Below, one piece after another: positions 1 to 8,136 of a stretch of 62,520 nucleotides of DNA. This DNA is from JAFMKE01 sp964655225. Lineage in GTDB: Bacteria > Bacteroidota > Bacteroidia > Chitinophagales > UBA8649. The notes under the pieces are model-generated. The model did not search any database. It saw nothing but the letters and a program-made list of their open reading frames with translations, and was not told the origin of the DNA. Positions within the stretch are counted from its first letter, which is position 1. Each line of letters opens with the position of its first letter. The stretch spans positions 1-62,520 of the forward strand of contig CAZZMB010000008.1 in the NCBI GenBank assembly GCA_964655225.1, given 5' to 3'. The translations under genes and the position numbers were made by a program.

Positions 1-1
1 A

Positions 2-964
2 CTGCTGCCATCAAACTCAACTTTTGTTAGCTTAAATTCTTGTAATCCTGCAGATACAGGAATTGTCAGCGTGACCAATCTCAATCAATTTGGATGTGAC
101 TCTACCCATATCATTGCCACAAGTTTATTGTCAAGTTCGAGTTCCTTGACCCAACTTAATGCTTGCGATTCAATAACCTGGATTGATGGAAATACTTATA
201 CTTCGAATACCAACCTTGTTGATACCTTAATCGCGGCTAATGGATGTGATAGCGTTGCTACAATACAAATTAGTATTGCACAGAGTTCGGCCATCCCTAT
301 TCAAATATTGCTTTGTCCAGATGAATTGCCATATCTTCTTGATAATGGAGAGCTTATTGATGGAAGTCAAAGTATAATTGTAGACTCCCTTTTTAATACG
401 TTTGGTTGTGATAGCCTAATCACCTATGATATCACATATGCTCAGGATTATTATATAAGCCCAGATATGATTTTGGCTAGCTTGGGAGACTCAGTTTCAT
501 TTGCAGTAAATAATCCAAGTACAGATGTTTTAGTGAGCTATACAAGCGATAATGGCGTAAATTGCGAAAGTCCTTGTAATGATTATTTATTGTACCCAAC
601 AGCAGCTGTAAACAACTATTACTTTAGCTTAATAGATACTGTGACTGAATGCACATATTCTGATATTTTAACCATTGAAATTAATTTATATTCTGAATTG
701 AATGTACCTAATATATTTACACCTAATGGAGATGGATCTAATGAAACTTTCAGGTGCTTTGGTAAAAACATTGATCAGTATCAACTTAGTATTTTTGATA
801 GATGGGGTGGAAAAATGTTTGAAACCAATCTTTTAGATGAAGGATGGGATGGATTATTCCTTGGGCAAGCTATAGAAAATGGAATATATATCGCTATTAT
901 TCAGGCTACGGGTTTGGATGGTCAAAAATATACGATTACTCAAAATATTAAATTAGTTAGATAG
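2..964 (+). CDS. T9SS type B sorting domain surface protein, C-terminal part (cut by left window edge)
   Basis: The reading frame is open from the first bases of the window, so the GTG at 71 is not the true start and the N-terminus lies outside. What is visible is a set of cysteine-containing repeats of about 80 residues with recurring GCDS motifs (for example NGCDSVATI and FGCDSLITY). The last ~80 residues match the gliding motility-associated C-terminal (type B) sorting domain: NIFTPNGDGSNETF, then FDRWGGKMFE and GWDG. Such domains send the protein through the type IX system, after which SprF-like proteins help attach it at the cell surface. The stop is immediately followed by the start of a PorP/SprF gene, so the two are probably co-transcribed. 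The specific ligand or role of the repeats is unknown. Confidence 0.88.
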   Translation: MLPSNSTFVSLNSCNPADTGIVSVTNLNQFGCDSTHIIATSLLSSSSSLTQLNACDSITWIDGNTYTSNTNLVDTLIAANGCDSVATIQISIAQSSAIPIQILLCPDELPYLLDNGELIDGSQSIIVDSLFNTFGCDSLITYDITYAQDYYISPDMILASLGDSVSFAVNNPSTDVLVSYTSDNGVNCESPCNDYLLYPTAAVNNYYFSLIDTVTECTYSDILTIEINLYSELNVPNIFTPNGDGSNETFRCFGKNIDQYQLSIFDRWGGKMFETNLLDEGWDGLFLGQAIENGIYIAIIQATGLDGQKYTITQNIKLVR

Positions 965-1993
965 ATGAAAAAACTAGCTGTTATCGTCGGTGTATTGTTC
1001 TTTGGGTTTACAAGTTTTGCCCAAGATTTTCACTTATCACAATACTGGGCATCTCCACTAAACTTAAACCCCGCGTTAACAGGAGTGATGGAAGACAATG
1101 TTCGTTTTGCGGCAAACTACCGCAATCAGTGGTATAAGTATACCACCTTCACCACGTATGCCGTATCCATGGATGCCAATCTGTTTAGAAACAAATTGAA
1201 GGGCAACTTTCTCGGAGTAGGTCTTGGCTTTTATCAAGACTTGGAAGGAGAAGGTGAATTTAAAAATACCGGTGTAAATTTAAGCTTGAGTTATAATCAG
1301 CAATTTAGTGGGAGAAACGCTAAGCATTATCTTGGCTTAGGATTTCAAGCAGCCTACTTGACAAAGCAAATCAATCTTAAGGATTTAATTTATGGGAGCT
1401 TATTCGAATTTAACAATAACAGTGACCCAATCGATTTTGCAGGATATAACAGTAAGTCATTTCTAGATTTTGGCAGTGGAATAAATTATTTTGTAAATAT
1501 TAAAGATAAACATTCTATTGGTGGAGGTTTTGCAGTATCACATATTGCAAATCCTAATGTAAGCTTTGGCAGTAATGATGAAGATGTGTTATACAGAAAA
1601 TTTTCTGCAAACTTAAGCGCACGAATTGAGTTAAATAATGAAGTTTTCTCCATTATCCCTATCTTCTTGTTTCAAAAACAAGGACCTCATAGTGAGTTAG
1701 ATTTTGGCTCCTATATCCGGTTCTTAATTGATGATAAAAACAATACAGCCCTATACGTGGGCGCTCAATATCGATTGGCTGCTTACCAGGAAAATAAGCT
1801 TGGCGCTGATTCATTTATATTAGGTGTTCGAGGGGAGGTCCAATCTCTTGATGTAGGATTCAGTTATGATGTTAATACTTCTGATCTACGTAATTCCCAG
1901 ACATTCATGGGCGGGCCAGAGCTTTATGTAATATACACAATTGCCAATTCTAAGTCGCGTTACAGAGAAATGTTGAATTGCCCTAAATTCTAG
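965..1993 (+). CDS. PorP/SprF family type IX secretion membrane protein
   Basis: 342 residues. The N-terminal signal peptide ends near SFAQ (residue ~19), followed by the family hallmark LSQYWASPLNLNPALTG. The rest alternates amphipathic beta strands, as expected of an outer-membrane barrel. PorP/SprF proteins work with the T9SS; SprF is needed for secretion of the type-B-tailed adhesin SprB in Flavobacterium johnsoniae (established for that family member). The ATG directly follows the TAG of the upstream type-B protein, with no gap, indicating translational coupling. The gene sits between two type-B proteins, so it is probably their dedicated partner (inference). Confidence 0.9.
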   Translation: MKKLAVIVGVLFFGFTSFAQDFHLSQYWASPLNLNPALTGVMEDNVRFAANYRNQWYKYTTFTTYAVSMDANLFRNKLKGNFLGVGLGFYQDLEGEGEFKNTGVNLSLSYNQQFSGRNAKHYLGLGFQAAYLTKQINLKDLIYGSLFEFNNNSDPIDFAGYNSKSFLDFGSGINYFVNIKDKHSIGGGFAVSHIANPNVSFGSNDEDVLYRKFSANLSARIELNNEVFSIIPIFLFQKQGPHSELDFGSYIRFLIDDKNNTALYVGAQYRLAAYQENKLGADSFILGVRGEVQSLDVGFSYDVNTSDLRNSQTFMGGPELYVIYTIANSKSRYREMLNCPKF

Positions 1994-2026
1994 TTAACTT
2001 TATGTTTCCTTTTTTGTTAGGAGTAT

Positions 2027-3529
2027 ATGACTATGAAATATTGGGGTTTTCTCTTTTTACTGATTTCAATAAATGCAATGACTTTCGGTCAGTGTTTTAC
2101 CATCGAATCTGTCCTGGCAGATGCCTGTGGTGATCCTGAAGGTGAAAATGAAATGGTCACCTTACGAGTTAATGAAAATCTTGACATTAATAACCTTGTC
2201 TTTGATTGGCCAAGCAATAATTTTTTAGGTTGGTGTCCAGCGCCAGCTAAAACTAATCAGCTCAATCAAACGATAATATCTAGTTGTGGGTTTTTGTTAG
2301 AGCCCATAAATGGCATTGTCCCTGCAGGTGAAAATATTCTTGTAGTTAGCTCTGTAAATATGTTAGTTTCGGCAAACTCATTTGAGGGCTTGACTGATAC
2401 GGTTTATATCATTTATCAATGTGCTGGAAATACAAGTGGACATTTTAGTAACCTAGCCAGTACACCAAGAACTTTGGCAGTAGCTTATAATGGGGTTTGT
2501 ATCAGTGCCCAAACCGTTAGCTATCTCCCTACGAATCTTCCAGGTGGTGATGGTGGAGCAATTTTCTACGATACTTTAGGTATACCGACATACTATAACA
2601 CCGGATGCAATGCGCCAATACCCGGATTAAATCCGTATTGGTCATTCCCCAATGCTATATGCGAAGATTATGGCATCTTAGATTTGAATACATTTTTAAC
2701 CGGCAATGCAACCATAGGTGGCACTTGGACTGGTGACGTTGAAAATAATAATTCCTTCAATCCATCTGGCAAACTCGGATTATATACCATTACATATACC
2801 GTAGAAGATACCAATAGTTGCCTAGGAATTGCAGATTCGACACTTCAGCTTGTTGTAGAGGCACCGGGTATTGGAAGGGATACCATAGAAGTCTGTGATT
2901 CTATTCGTCAATTTGGAGTTTGGATTTTTAGCGATACACTCATAGAGGTTAATCTAGCGAATCCTAATTCATTTCTTTGTGATTCCATCGTTCGTCGTTT
3001 TTATAAGATAACAAGCGCCAATTATACTGTCAATCCAAGTGAAGTGACATTAAATTCGGGCGATGCCTTTGATTTTCAGTTATCCAATCCAAGCATTGAA
3101 TATGAATTTTGGAGTCAGCAAGGGGATACCTGTTTTTTTCCCTGCAGCATCAATGAAATACGCCCCGAAAACATGGGGACATATACCTTGAGAATAAGCG
3201 ATTCGTTATCGGGTTGCGCTCAATTTTTAACTATTGAGGTCAACTTAATCTTCAATTCAAGTTTAAATATCCCCAATGTATTTACTCCAAATAATGATGG
3301 AACGAATGACACCTATAAACTATTCGGAAAAGATCTAAATTTTGTCAATTATCAAATTTACAGTCGATGGGGTGAATTAGTTTTTGAGGGGAACTCTATC
3401 AATGCGACTTGGGACGGAACTTTTAGAAACCAAGACTTAGAAAGTCAATTTTTTTTAATGAAGCTGAAAGCTTCAGGAAAGGATGGTCGAAATTTTGATC
3501 AGACAGTAAAAATCCGGTTAATTCGTTAG
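2027..3529 (+). CDS. T9SS type B sorting domain secreted protein
   Basis: 500 residues. A signal peptide (hydrophobic FLFLLISINAMTFG, cleavage near residue 21) is followed by about 400 residues of beta-rich extracellular sequence of no recognised enzyme type. It ends in a type B (gliding motility-associated) domain: NVFTPNNDGTNDTYKLFG, then YSRWGELVFEG and TWDGTF. An AGGAG at 2019-2023 lies 3 nt before ATG 2027 and 9 nt before ATG 2033, so either start is possible. The N-terminal ~150 residues resemble a lamin-tail-like secreted domain, but I am not sure. It lies 33 nt after the PorP/SprF gene and probably belongs to the same transcript. Confidence 0.86.
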   Translation: MTMKYWGFLFLLISINAMTFGQCFTIESVLADACGDPEGENEMVTLRVNENLDINNLVFDWPSNNFLGWCPAPAKTNQLNQTIISSCGFLLEPINGIVPAGENILVVSSVNMLVSANSFEGLTDTVYIIYQCAGNTSGHFSNLASTPRTLAVAYNGVCISAQTVSYLPTNLPGGDGGAIFYDTLGIPTYYNTGCNAPIPGLNPYWSFPNAICEDYGILDLNTFLTGNATIGGTWTGDVENNNSFNPSGKLGLYTITYTVEDTNSCLGIADSTLQLVVEAPGIGRDTIEVCDSIRQFGVWIFSDTLIEVNLANPNSFLCDSIVRRFYKITSANYTVNPSEVTLNSGDAFDFQLSNPSIEYEFWSQQGDTCFFPCSINEIRPENMGTYTLRISDSLSGCAQFLTIEVNLIFNSSLNIPNVFTPNNDGTNDTYKLFGKDLNFVNYQIYSRWGELVFEGNSINATWDGTFRNQDLESQFFLMKLKASGKDGRNFDQTVKIRLIR

Positions 3530-3556
3530 CTTTACTGAAAGAAATACCCGAAAGCA

Positions 3557-4339
3557 TTGAAATTTAAAAACCCTTTTTTAGACAAACTATTCGTTTTCAT
3601 TTGGACCATCTGGGGGTCAATTGTTTTTCTTACCGCCTTAATCATTGTATTTCCCATACTTGTTATAGGATTAAACATTCCGAGTAAGCGAGTTTATCGA
3701 GCCATGCATTTTGCGCCTATTTATTTTAGTCATATCGTTTTGTTCTTTTTAGGTATAAAAGTTAAAATCTATGGCCAAGAATTACTTGATACGAATAAAC
3801 AATATATTTTAGTTGGGAACCATATGTCTTATTTGGATGCACTCATTTCAGCTGTAGCAAGTGATAACTTTAAAAAGTATATCGGCAAAGCTGAAATTCT
3901 AAAATATCCAGTTTTGGGTTATTTACTCAAAAAGTTATACGTTCCAGTCCAACGAGAGCAGAAAGAAAGTAGAAAATGGAGTATGGAGACGATGTTTAAG
4001 TATCTGAAAGACGGAGCCAGTATGGTTATTTTTCCGGAAGGTACTTGTAATACTTCACCAAGACTTTTAAAAGATTTTAAAGTGGGTGCTTTTAGCCTTA
4101 GCGTTCAACTTCAAATTCCCATTGCTGTTTGTACCATTATTGGTGCAGCAGAGTTAATGCCTAGAAAGCTGCTTTCTCTTCGTCCGGGTAGCATTGAAGT
4201 CTACTGGAAAACAATTATAGATCCAAAATCATATAGTTTAGAAGACTTAGACCAAATGACTCTTTTAGCCAAAGAAGCCATGCTACCTGAACTAAAAAAG
4301 AATTATCCCGGGGGTTATGGAGTAATGAATAGTCTTTAA
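3557..4339 (+). CDS. plsC: 1-acyl-sn-glycerol-3-phosphate acyltransferase (PlsC family)
   Basis: 260 residues. An N-terminal membrane segment (residues ~10-40) precedes the acyltransferase domain. The HX4D catalytic motif is NHMSYLD (H89, D94), and the phosphate-binding motif is FPEGT (159-163). The family transfers an acyl chain to lysophosphatidate, giving phosphatidate for membrane phospholipids, at the inner face of the cytoplasmic membrane. The start is a TTG at 3557, which gives a normal family length; no ATG upstream is usable. It is followed 94 nt later by a desaturase on the same strand, suggesting a lipid-modification block. The acceptor lipid cannot be fixed from the sequence, since family members also acylate ornithine lipids and other species. 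Confidence 0.85.
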   Translation: MKFKNPFLDKLFVFIWTIWGSIVFLTALIIVFPILVIGLNIPSKRVYRAMHFAPIYFSHIVLFFLGIKVKIYGQELLDTNKQYILVGNHMSYLDALISAVASDNFKKYIGKAEILKYPVLGYLLKKLYVPVQREQKESRKWSMETMFKYLKDGASMVIFPEGTCNTSPRLLKDFKVGAFSLSVQLQIPIAVCTIIGAAELMPRKLLSLRPGSIEVYWKTIIDPKSYSLEDLDQMTLLAKEAMLPELKKNYPGGYGVMNSL

Positions 4340-4433
4340 TTGTGTTATTCGGACCTAATTTAAAGGGGATAGATATTCATTGATGCCTTAAACCAATTCT
4401 TTAATCGTATATTTACCACTTTAATTCGAAATT

Positions 4434-5318
4434 ATGCTAAAGAACAATAAAGACATTAAAGCAATCTTGTACATGATTACAACGACTGCACTATTTATAA
4501 TCCTGTGGACAAAGGGAGATGCTATGACGACTTGGGCTTTTGCACCTTTATACGTTTGGTTTCTGTTTATGGCTGTTTCAGTAGCAGTTATGGCACACAA
4601 CCACAATCATTTACCTATGTGGAAGAAAAAATTCATGAATGTGCTTACAGATAATTGGTTAACGGTGTTCTATGGCTTCCCTGTTTTTGCATGGATACCC
4701 ACACACAATGCTAATCATCATAAATATGTTAACACCGAGCCTGATTATACCAAAACTTGGCGTTTTACCGAAAGAAACAATTTATTCACAGTTCTAACCT
4801 ACCCTTCGATCAGTGGGTTCTTTCAGCAGTCAGTGGTAATGACTCACTTTAAAGAAACATTTGGACGAAACAAAGAGAAATTCATTCTCTACAGTTTGCA
4901 ATTCATTGTGCTTATTTCTTGGATTGTAGGCGCATTTTATTTTGGTGGATGGGAGAAAGCGGTTATTTACGTTGTTCTGCCTCAGCAGTTCAGTTTGTTT
5001 AGTGTTTTATTATTCAACTATGTGCAGCATGTACATGCTGATGAAGAAACTAAATATAATAGTTCTAGGAACTTTACAGGAATATTGAATGCTATGTTGT
5101 TTAATAATGGTCTACACACTATTCACCACTTGCATCCTACCTTGCATTGGAGTGAAAGCCCAGAGGAACATGCTAAAATTGAACATTTAATTGATGATTC
5201 TTTAATCGAATCCAGTTTCTGGGGATACTTGTTTAAATCTTACATTTTGGGAATGTTCATACCAAAATACAAGACTCAATCTATGCGAGTTGCAAGAATA
5301 TCAACAACAGGAAAGTAG
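4434..5318 (+). CDS. Membrane fatty acid desaturase family protein
   Basis: 294 residues with several membrane segments (about 11-28, 36-53, 74-90, 150-170, 175-197). Histidine clusters typical of di-iron membrane desaturases and hydroxylases are present: HNHNH (55-59), HNANHH (91-96), HVHAD (199-203) and HTIHH (228-232). The family uses oxygen and reducing power to introduce a double bond or hydroxyl into a lipid acyl chain. It follows a PlsC-type acyltransferase on the same strand. The exact substrate is not readable; fatty acid desaturation and carotenoid or sterol-like hydroxylation are both possible. It converges on the GT2 gene downstream with only a 15-nt gap. Confidence 0.8.
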   Translation: MLKNNKDIKAILYMITTTALFIILWTKGDAMTTWAFAPLYVWFLFMAVSVAVMAHNHNHLPMWKKKFMNVLTDNWLTVFYGFPVFAWIPTHNANHHKYVNTEPDYTKTWRFTERNNLFTVLTYPSISGFFQQSVVMTHFKETFGRNKEKFILYSLQFIVLISWIVGAFYFGGWEKAVIYVVLPQQFSLFSVLLFNYVQHVHADEETKYNSSRNFTGILNAMLFNNGLHTIHHLHPTLHWSESPEEHAKIEHLIDDSLIESSFWGYLFKSYILGMFIPKYKTQSMRVARISTTGK

Positions 5319-5333
5319 TCTTTTTACTAGTAT

Positions 5334-6326
5334 TTACACGAAAAAATAAGGCTCGAATTTCGATACGCTTTGATTAATACTTTTCTGGCTATCTGAATTG
5401 GCAACTACAATTATAAACTGGCTAGTTAAAGATATTTGCTCTTTGGTGGGTATTTCTTGTATCAGTTTACCGTAAATATGCTTCCCTATTTTCTTGGGAT
5501 TATCGCATATCCATTTAAACGGTATGTCCCGTTCAACCAAACTTTGAGCAAGGTACTTACCTTTTTTACCCGCCCCCCATAGGACTAAATCGTTTGAGGG
5601 CTTATAGTCTAGTAAAAGAAAGTAATGTAGCTTCAAGTCCAGAAAATTATTATTGGTATAGTTGCTATCATTGCGCGATGCTCTTAGTTCATGATCCCTC
5701 CATAAATGGCAAAGTTCATTCACCCCTACAACCTTCAAATTACCTTGAAACATTCGAAAAGCCAAATCATAATCCTCCGGATACCTTGATGTTTTGAATC
5801 CGCCTATTCGATCAAAGTCCACTTTACTTGTCATCCAACTCGGAGAAGGAATCACACATTCCTTGTATCTATCTTGAAAATTAGCAGCTCTCTTAGTCAA
5901 GCCATTCAACCAAACTTCATACTTCTGATATCCGTCACCTAACCCACCTTCTTTGAAATATTTAACCAAGCCAGTTGCCACATGATTACTTCCTGCATTT
6001 TGCAGTGCCCTGAGCAGCAGTTCAAGCTTTTTTGGAGGCATTAGGTCGTCAGCATCCATTCGTGTGACAAACTCGCCATTAATGTGCTCATATCCTGTAT
6101 TTAAGGCTTCAATAATCCCTACACCCTCATTTTCTAGAACCTTGACCTGATTAAAACGAGATTCGTTTTCTAACAAAATCTCCATCGATTTATCACTTGA
6201 ATGGTCATTGATGACAATTAACTCAAGATTTGAATAGCTTTGGTTGAAAATAGAATCTAAACAGTCCTGCAAATAAGGATCTGCATTTCGGACAGGCATA
6301 ATTATACTAACTAAGGGATTCAGCAT
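5334..6326 (-). CDS. Family 2 glycosyltransferase
   Basis: About 330 residues. The N-terminal GT-A fold begins NPLVSIIMPVRNADPYLQDC. The nucleotide-sugar and metal-binding region shows DADD (in VTRMDADDLMPPKK), and a further acidic motif SRYPEDYDLAFRM follows. The C-terminal ~90 residues (VLWGAGKKGKYLAQSL) look like a small Rossmann-type nucleotide-binding extension, sometimes found on this family. The ATG at 6326 is preferred to an in-frame TTG two codons upstream. The gene lies 45 nt downstream of the sphingolipid-type desaturase on the same strand, so it may glycosylate a lipid headgroup (inference). Cell-wall or exopolysaccharide glycosylation is equally possible from sequence alone. Confidence 0.82.
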   Translation of the reverse strand: MLNPLVSIIMPVRNADPYLQDCLDSIFNQSYSNLELIVINDHSSDKSMEILLENESRFNQVKVLENEGVGIIEALNTGYEHINGEFVTRMDADDLMPPKKLELLLRALQNAGSNHVATGLVKYFKEGGLGDGYQKYEVWLNGLTKRAANFQDRYKECVIPSPSWMTSKVDFDRIGGFKTSRYPEDYDLAFRMFQGNLKVVGVNELCHLWRDHELRASRNDSNYTNNNFLDLKLHYFLLLDYKPSNDLVLWGAGKKGKYLAQSLVERDIPFKWICDNPKKIGKHIYGKLIQEIPTKEQISLTSQFIIVVANSDSQKSINQSVSKFEPYFFV

Positions 6327-6371
6327 TATCAAGTAAATTTACCTAGAAGTATTCGAAGTAGGCTAAAGCAC

Positions 6372-7343
6372 TTATTTTTTGCCTGCTGCAAACTCTTTCT
6401 TTCTCTTCGTCCTAGAGAAAAGAGAAATATTTTTGTCAAACAAGAACTTAAAAATAACTCCAGTCCAAGAATCGTAGGAATGCAGATTATCGTAAAACTC
6501 AGGCGCCATTTTCTTCAACGCTGGCAACTTGTTGCCAGGTATCGTTGGAAAATCATGATGCTCATTGTGATAGCCCACATTAAAAGTTAATAAATTTAAT
6601 GGGCCGTAATAAGAATAAGTTTCTTGCCCTTTCTTAAAGACATAATGTTCCGAGATAAAATGTCCAGAAGTCGGATGAAGTCCACCCGCAAAAACTAAGG
6701 ATAATGCAAAATATGCCAATCCCCACCATCCAGCTAGAGGCAAAATAATAGCCATGGCGGTTATTTGAAAAATAAAATTAAAAACGAACCACTTATTCAC
6801 TTTTAAGGCCTTAACAAACATAGGACGCACCGCATAAAAAACGATTTGATGTACAAACCAAATAATCTTTCCGAATAAGCTGTCAAAGAATTTTGCTTCA
6901 CTTTCCAATGGAATATCAGCATCCACTCCATCTACACCTTGATCCCAATGATGCATTGCATGATACTCCTTAAAAGACATTGCATAAGGAAGTAGAATTG
7001 GAATATTTGCTATAAAAGATAAGCAATTATTTGCTGCTGTTTTCTTAAAGGCAAGTTCATGTGTAATTTCATGAATAGCCAAAAATAAGGCATGTGAAAG
7101 CGTGGCACCAACAAAATAAGCTAATAAAATAAAATAAATCCAACCGTAGGGCAGATCCATCACTTTAGAAATGTTCAGCGCAACTGCAACTTGCAGAATT
7201 ACCATAATCAAGGTTGACCATGGTAAAAAGGGATTTTTCCCAAAGAGACTTTTAACTTCTGGATGCTTTTTTAATATCTCTTTTCTACGGTCTAAATGAG
7301 GTTCACGTTCCTCAACCCAATAAAAATCTTTTTGCTTTGTCAT
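6372..7343 (-). CDS. Sphingolipid delta-4 desaturase (DEGS1/DES1-like), eukaryote-type
   Basis: 323 residues, the same length as human DEGS1 as I remember it. The N-terminus carries the lipid desaturase signature (EEREPHLDRRKEILKKHPEV, residues 11-30) typical of sphingolipid delta-4 desaturases. Three histidine boxes are present: HEITHE (91-96), HAMHH (128-132) and HNEHH (259-263). The stretches SGHFISEHY (226-234), TYSYYGPLNLLTFNVGYHNE (242-261) and HHDFPTIPG (262-270) closely resemble the animal and fungal proteins. Eukaryotic members insert the 4,5-trans double bond that turns dihydroceramide into ceramide; many Bacteroidota make dihydroceramides. The start is 10 nt after the lolD-like stop with AAAAG upstream, so the two form an operon. 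Activity on sphingolipids is inferred, since no sphingolipid synthesis gene is in the window. Confidence 0.85.
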   Translation of the reverse strand: MTKQKDFYWVEEREPHLDRRKEILKKHPEVKSLFGKNPFLPWSTLIMVILQVAVALNISKVMDLPYGWIYFILLAYFVGATLSHALFLAIHEITHELAFKKTAANNCLSFIANIPILLPYAMSFKEYHAMHHWDQGVDGVDADIPLESEAKFFDSLFGKIIWFVHQIVFYAVRPMFVKALKVNKWFVFNFIFQITAMAIILPLAGWWGLAYFALSLVFAGGLHPTSGHFISEHYVFKKGQETYSYYGPLNLLTFNVGYHNEHHDFPTIPGNKLPALKKMAPEFYDNLHSYDSWTGVIFKFLFDKNISLFSRTKRKKEFAAGKK

Positions 7344-7353
7344 ATCTTTTCTT

Positions 7354-8004
7354 TTAAATAAATCTCCCGTCTTTCATGGTCAGTTTTCGATCAGCCATAT
7401 CAGCAAGTGACTCGTTGTGTGTTACAATAATAAATGTTTGTCCATAGCTATCTCTTAATTTAAAAAACAACTCATGCAAGTCCTCCGAATTTTTGGTATC
7501 CAAATTTCCAGAAGGTTCGTCTGCCATAATGATAGAAGGTTCGTTCATAAGCGCCCTTGCCACAGCAACCCGCTGTTGTTCGCCACCTGATAATTGAGCA
7601 GGTTTATGATTGATTCTATCCTTCAGTCCCAGGAAGTCTAATAACTCTAAAGCCCTAAATTCGGCATTTTGTTTAGATTTATCAGATAAAAAAGCAGGAA
7701 TACATACATTTTCTATAGCGGTAAACTCAGGAAGTAAATGGTGAAACTGAAAAATAAATCCTATTTCTTCATTCCTAAACTTGGCCAATTCCTTCTCATT
7801 TAGAGAAAAAACATCCTTATCTCCAATAAGATATGACCCAGAATCTGCACTATCCAAAGTACCTAATATATGTAGCAAAGTACTCTTACCTGCGCCAGAA
7901 CTACCAACAATAGCAACAACTTCGCCCTTGGAAACCTCAATTGCAACTTCTTTCAATACAGCTAATTCACCATAACTTTTTTTAAGCCCTGTTGCTTTCA
8001 ACAT
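7354..8004 (-). CDS. lolD: ABC transporter ATP-binding protein, LolD-like
   Basis: 216 residues, a single nucleotide-binding domain of the LolD/MacB class. Walker A is GSSGAGKST (34-42), the signature is LSGGEQQR (139-146), and Walker B with the catalytic Glu is IIMADEPSGNLD (159-170). The H-loop is VTH near residue 196. The family powers release of outer-membrane lipoproteins from the inner membrane (with LolC/E) or drives MacB-type efflux; no partner permease lies nearby. A -7 box TACTTTTG at 8009-8016 ends only 4 nt before this ATG, suggesting a leaderless message. It heads a minus-strand operon with the sphingolipid-type desaturase. Confidence 0.82.
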   Translation of the reverse strand: MLKATGLKKSYGELAVLKEVAIEVSKGEVVAIVGSSGAGKSTLLHILGTLDSADSGSYLIGDKDVFSLNEKELAKFRNEEIGFIFQFHHLLPEFTAIENVCIPAFLSDKSKQNAEFRALELLDFLGLKDRINHKPAQLSGGEQQRVAVARALMNEPSIIMADEPSGNLDTKNSEDLHELFFKLRDSYGQTFIIVTHNESLADMADRKLTMKDGRFI

Positions 8005-8008
8005 TTTA

Positions 8009-8016
8009 CAAAAGTA
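8009..8016 (-). promoter_or_regulatory. Predicted -7 box for the lolD-like/desaturase operon
   Basis: On the minus strand this reads TACTTTTG, a perfect match to the Bacteroidota -7 consensus TAnnTTTG. It is 4 nt upstream of the ATG at 8004, so the transcript would begin at or next to the start codon. No clear -33 TTG was found at the usual distance. Confidence 0.5.
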
Positions 8017-8078
8017 ATTACATCTGCTTAATGTTTAATTGATTTGTGCATATACTTTTAATAAATAGTCTGATTTTA

Positions 8079-8110
8079 ATTGTTTTTAATGTGTGAAGCA
8101 TGTAAATTTG
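8079..8110 (+). promoter_or_regulatory. Predicted Bacteroidota-type promoter of sucC
   Basis: A -33 element ATTG (8079-8082) and a -7 element TAAATTTG (8103-8110) are separated by 20 nt. This matches the TTTG / TAnnTTTG consensus used by the Bacteroidota primary sigma factor. It lies 26 nt before the ATG at 8137 and supports that ATG over an upstream in-frame start. Confidence 0.6.
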
Positions 8111-8136
8111 GGCGAATTTTAAAACGATCTATTCTC

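Noticed and set aside
8080..8136. Longer start of sucC
   Set aside because: This extension covers the -7 box at 8103-8110 and is absent from the SucC family N-terminus, which begins MNLHEYQAKE.
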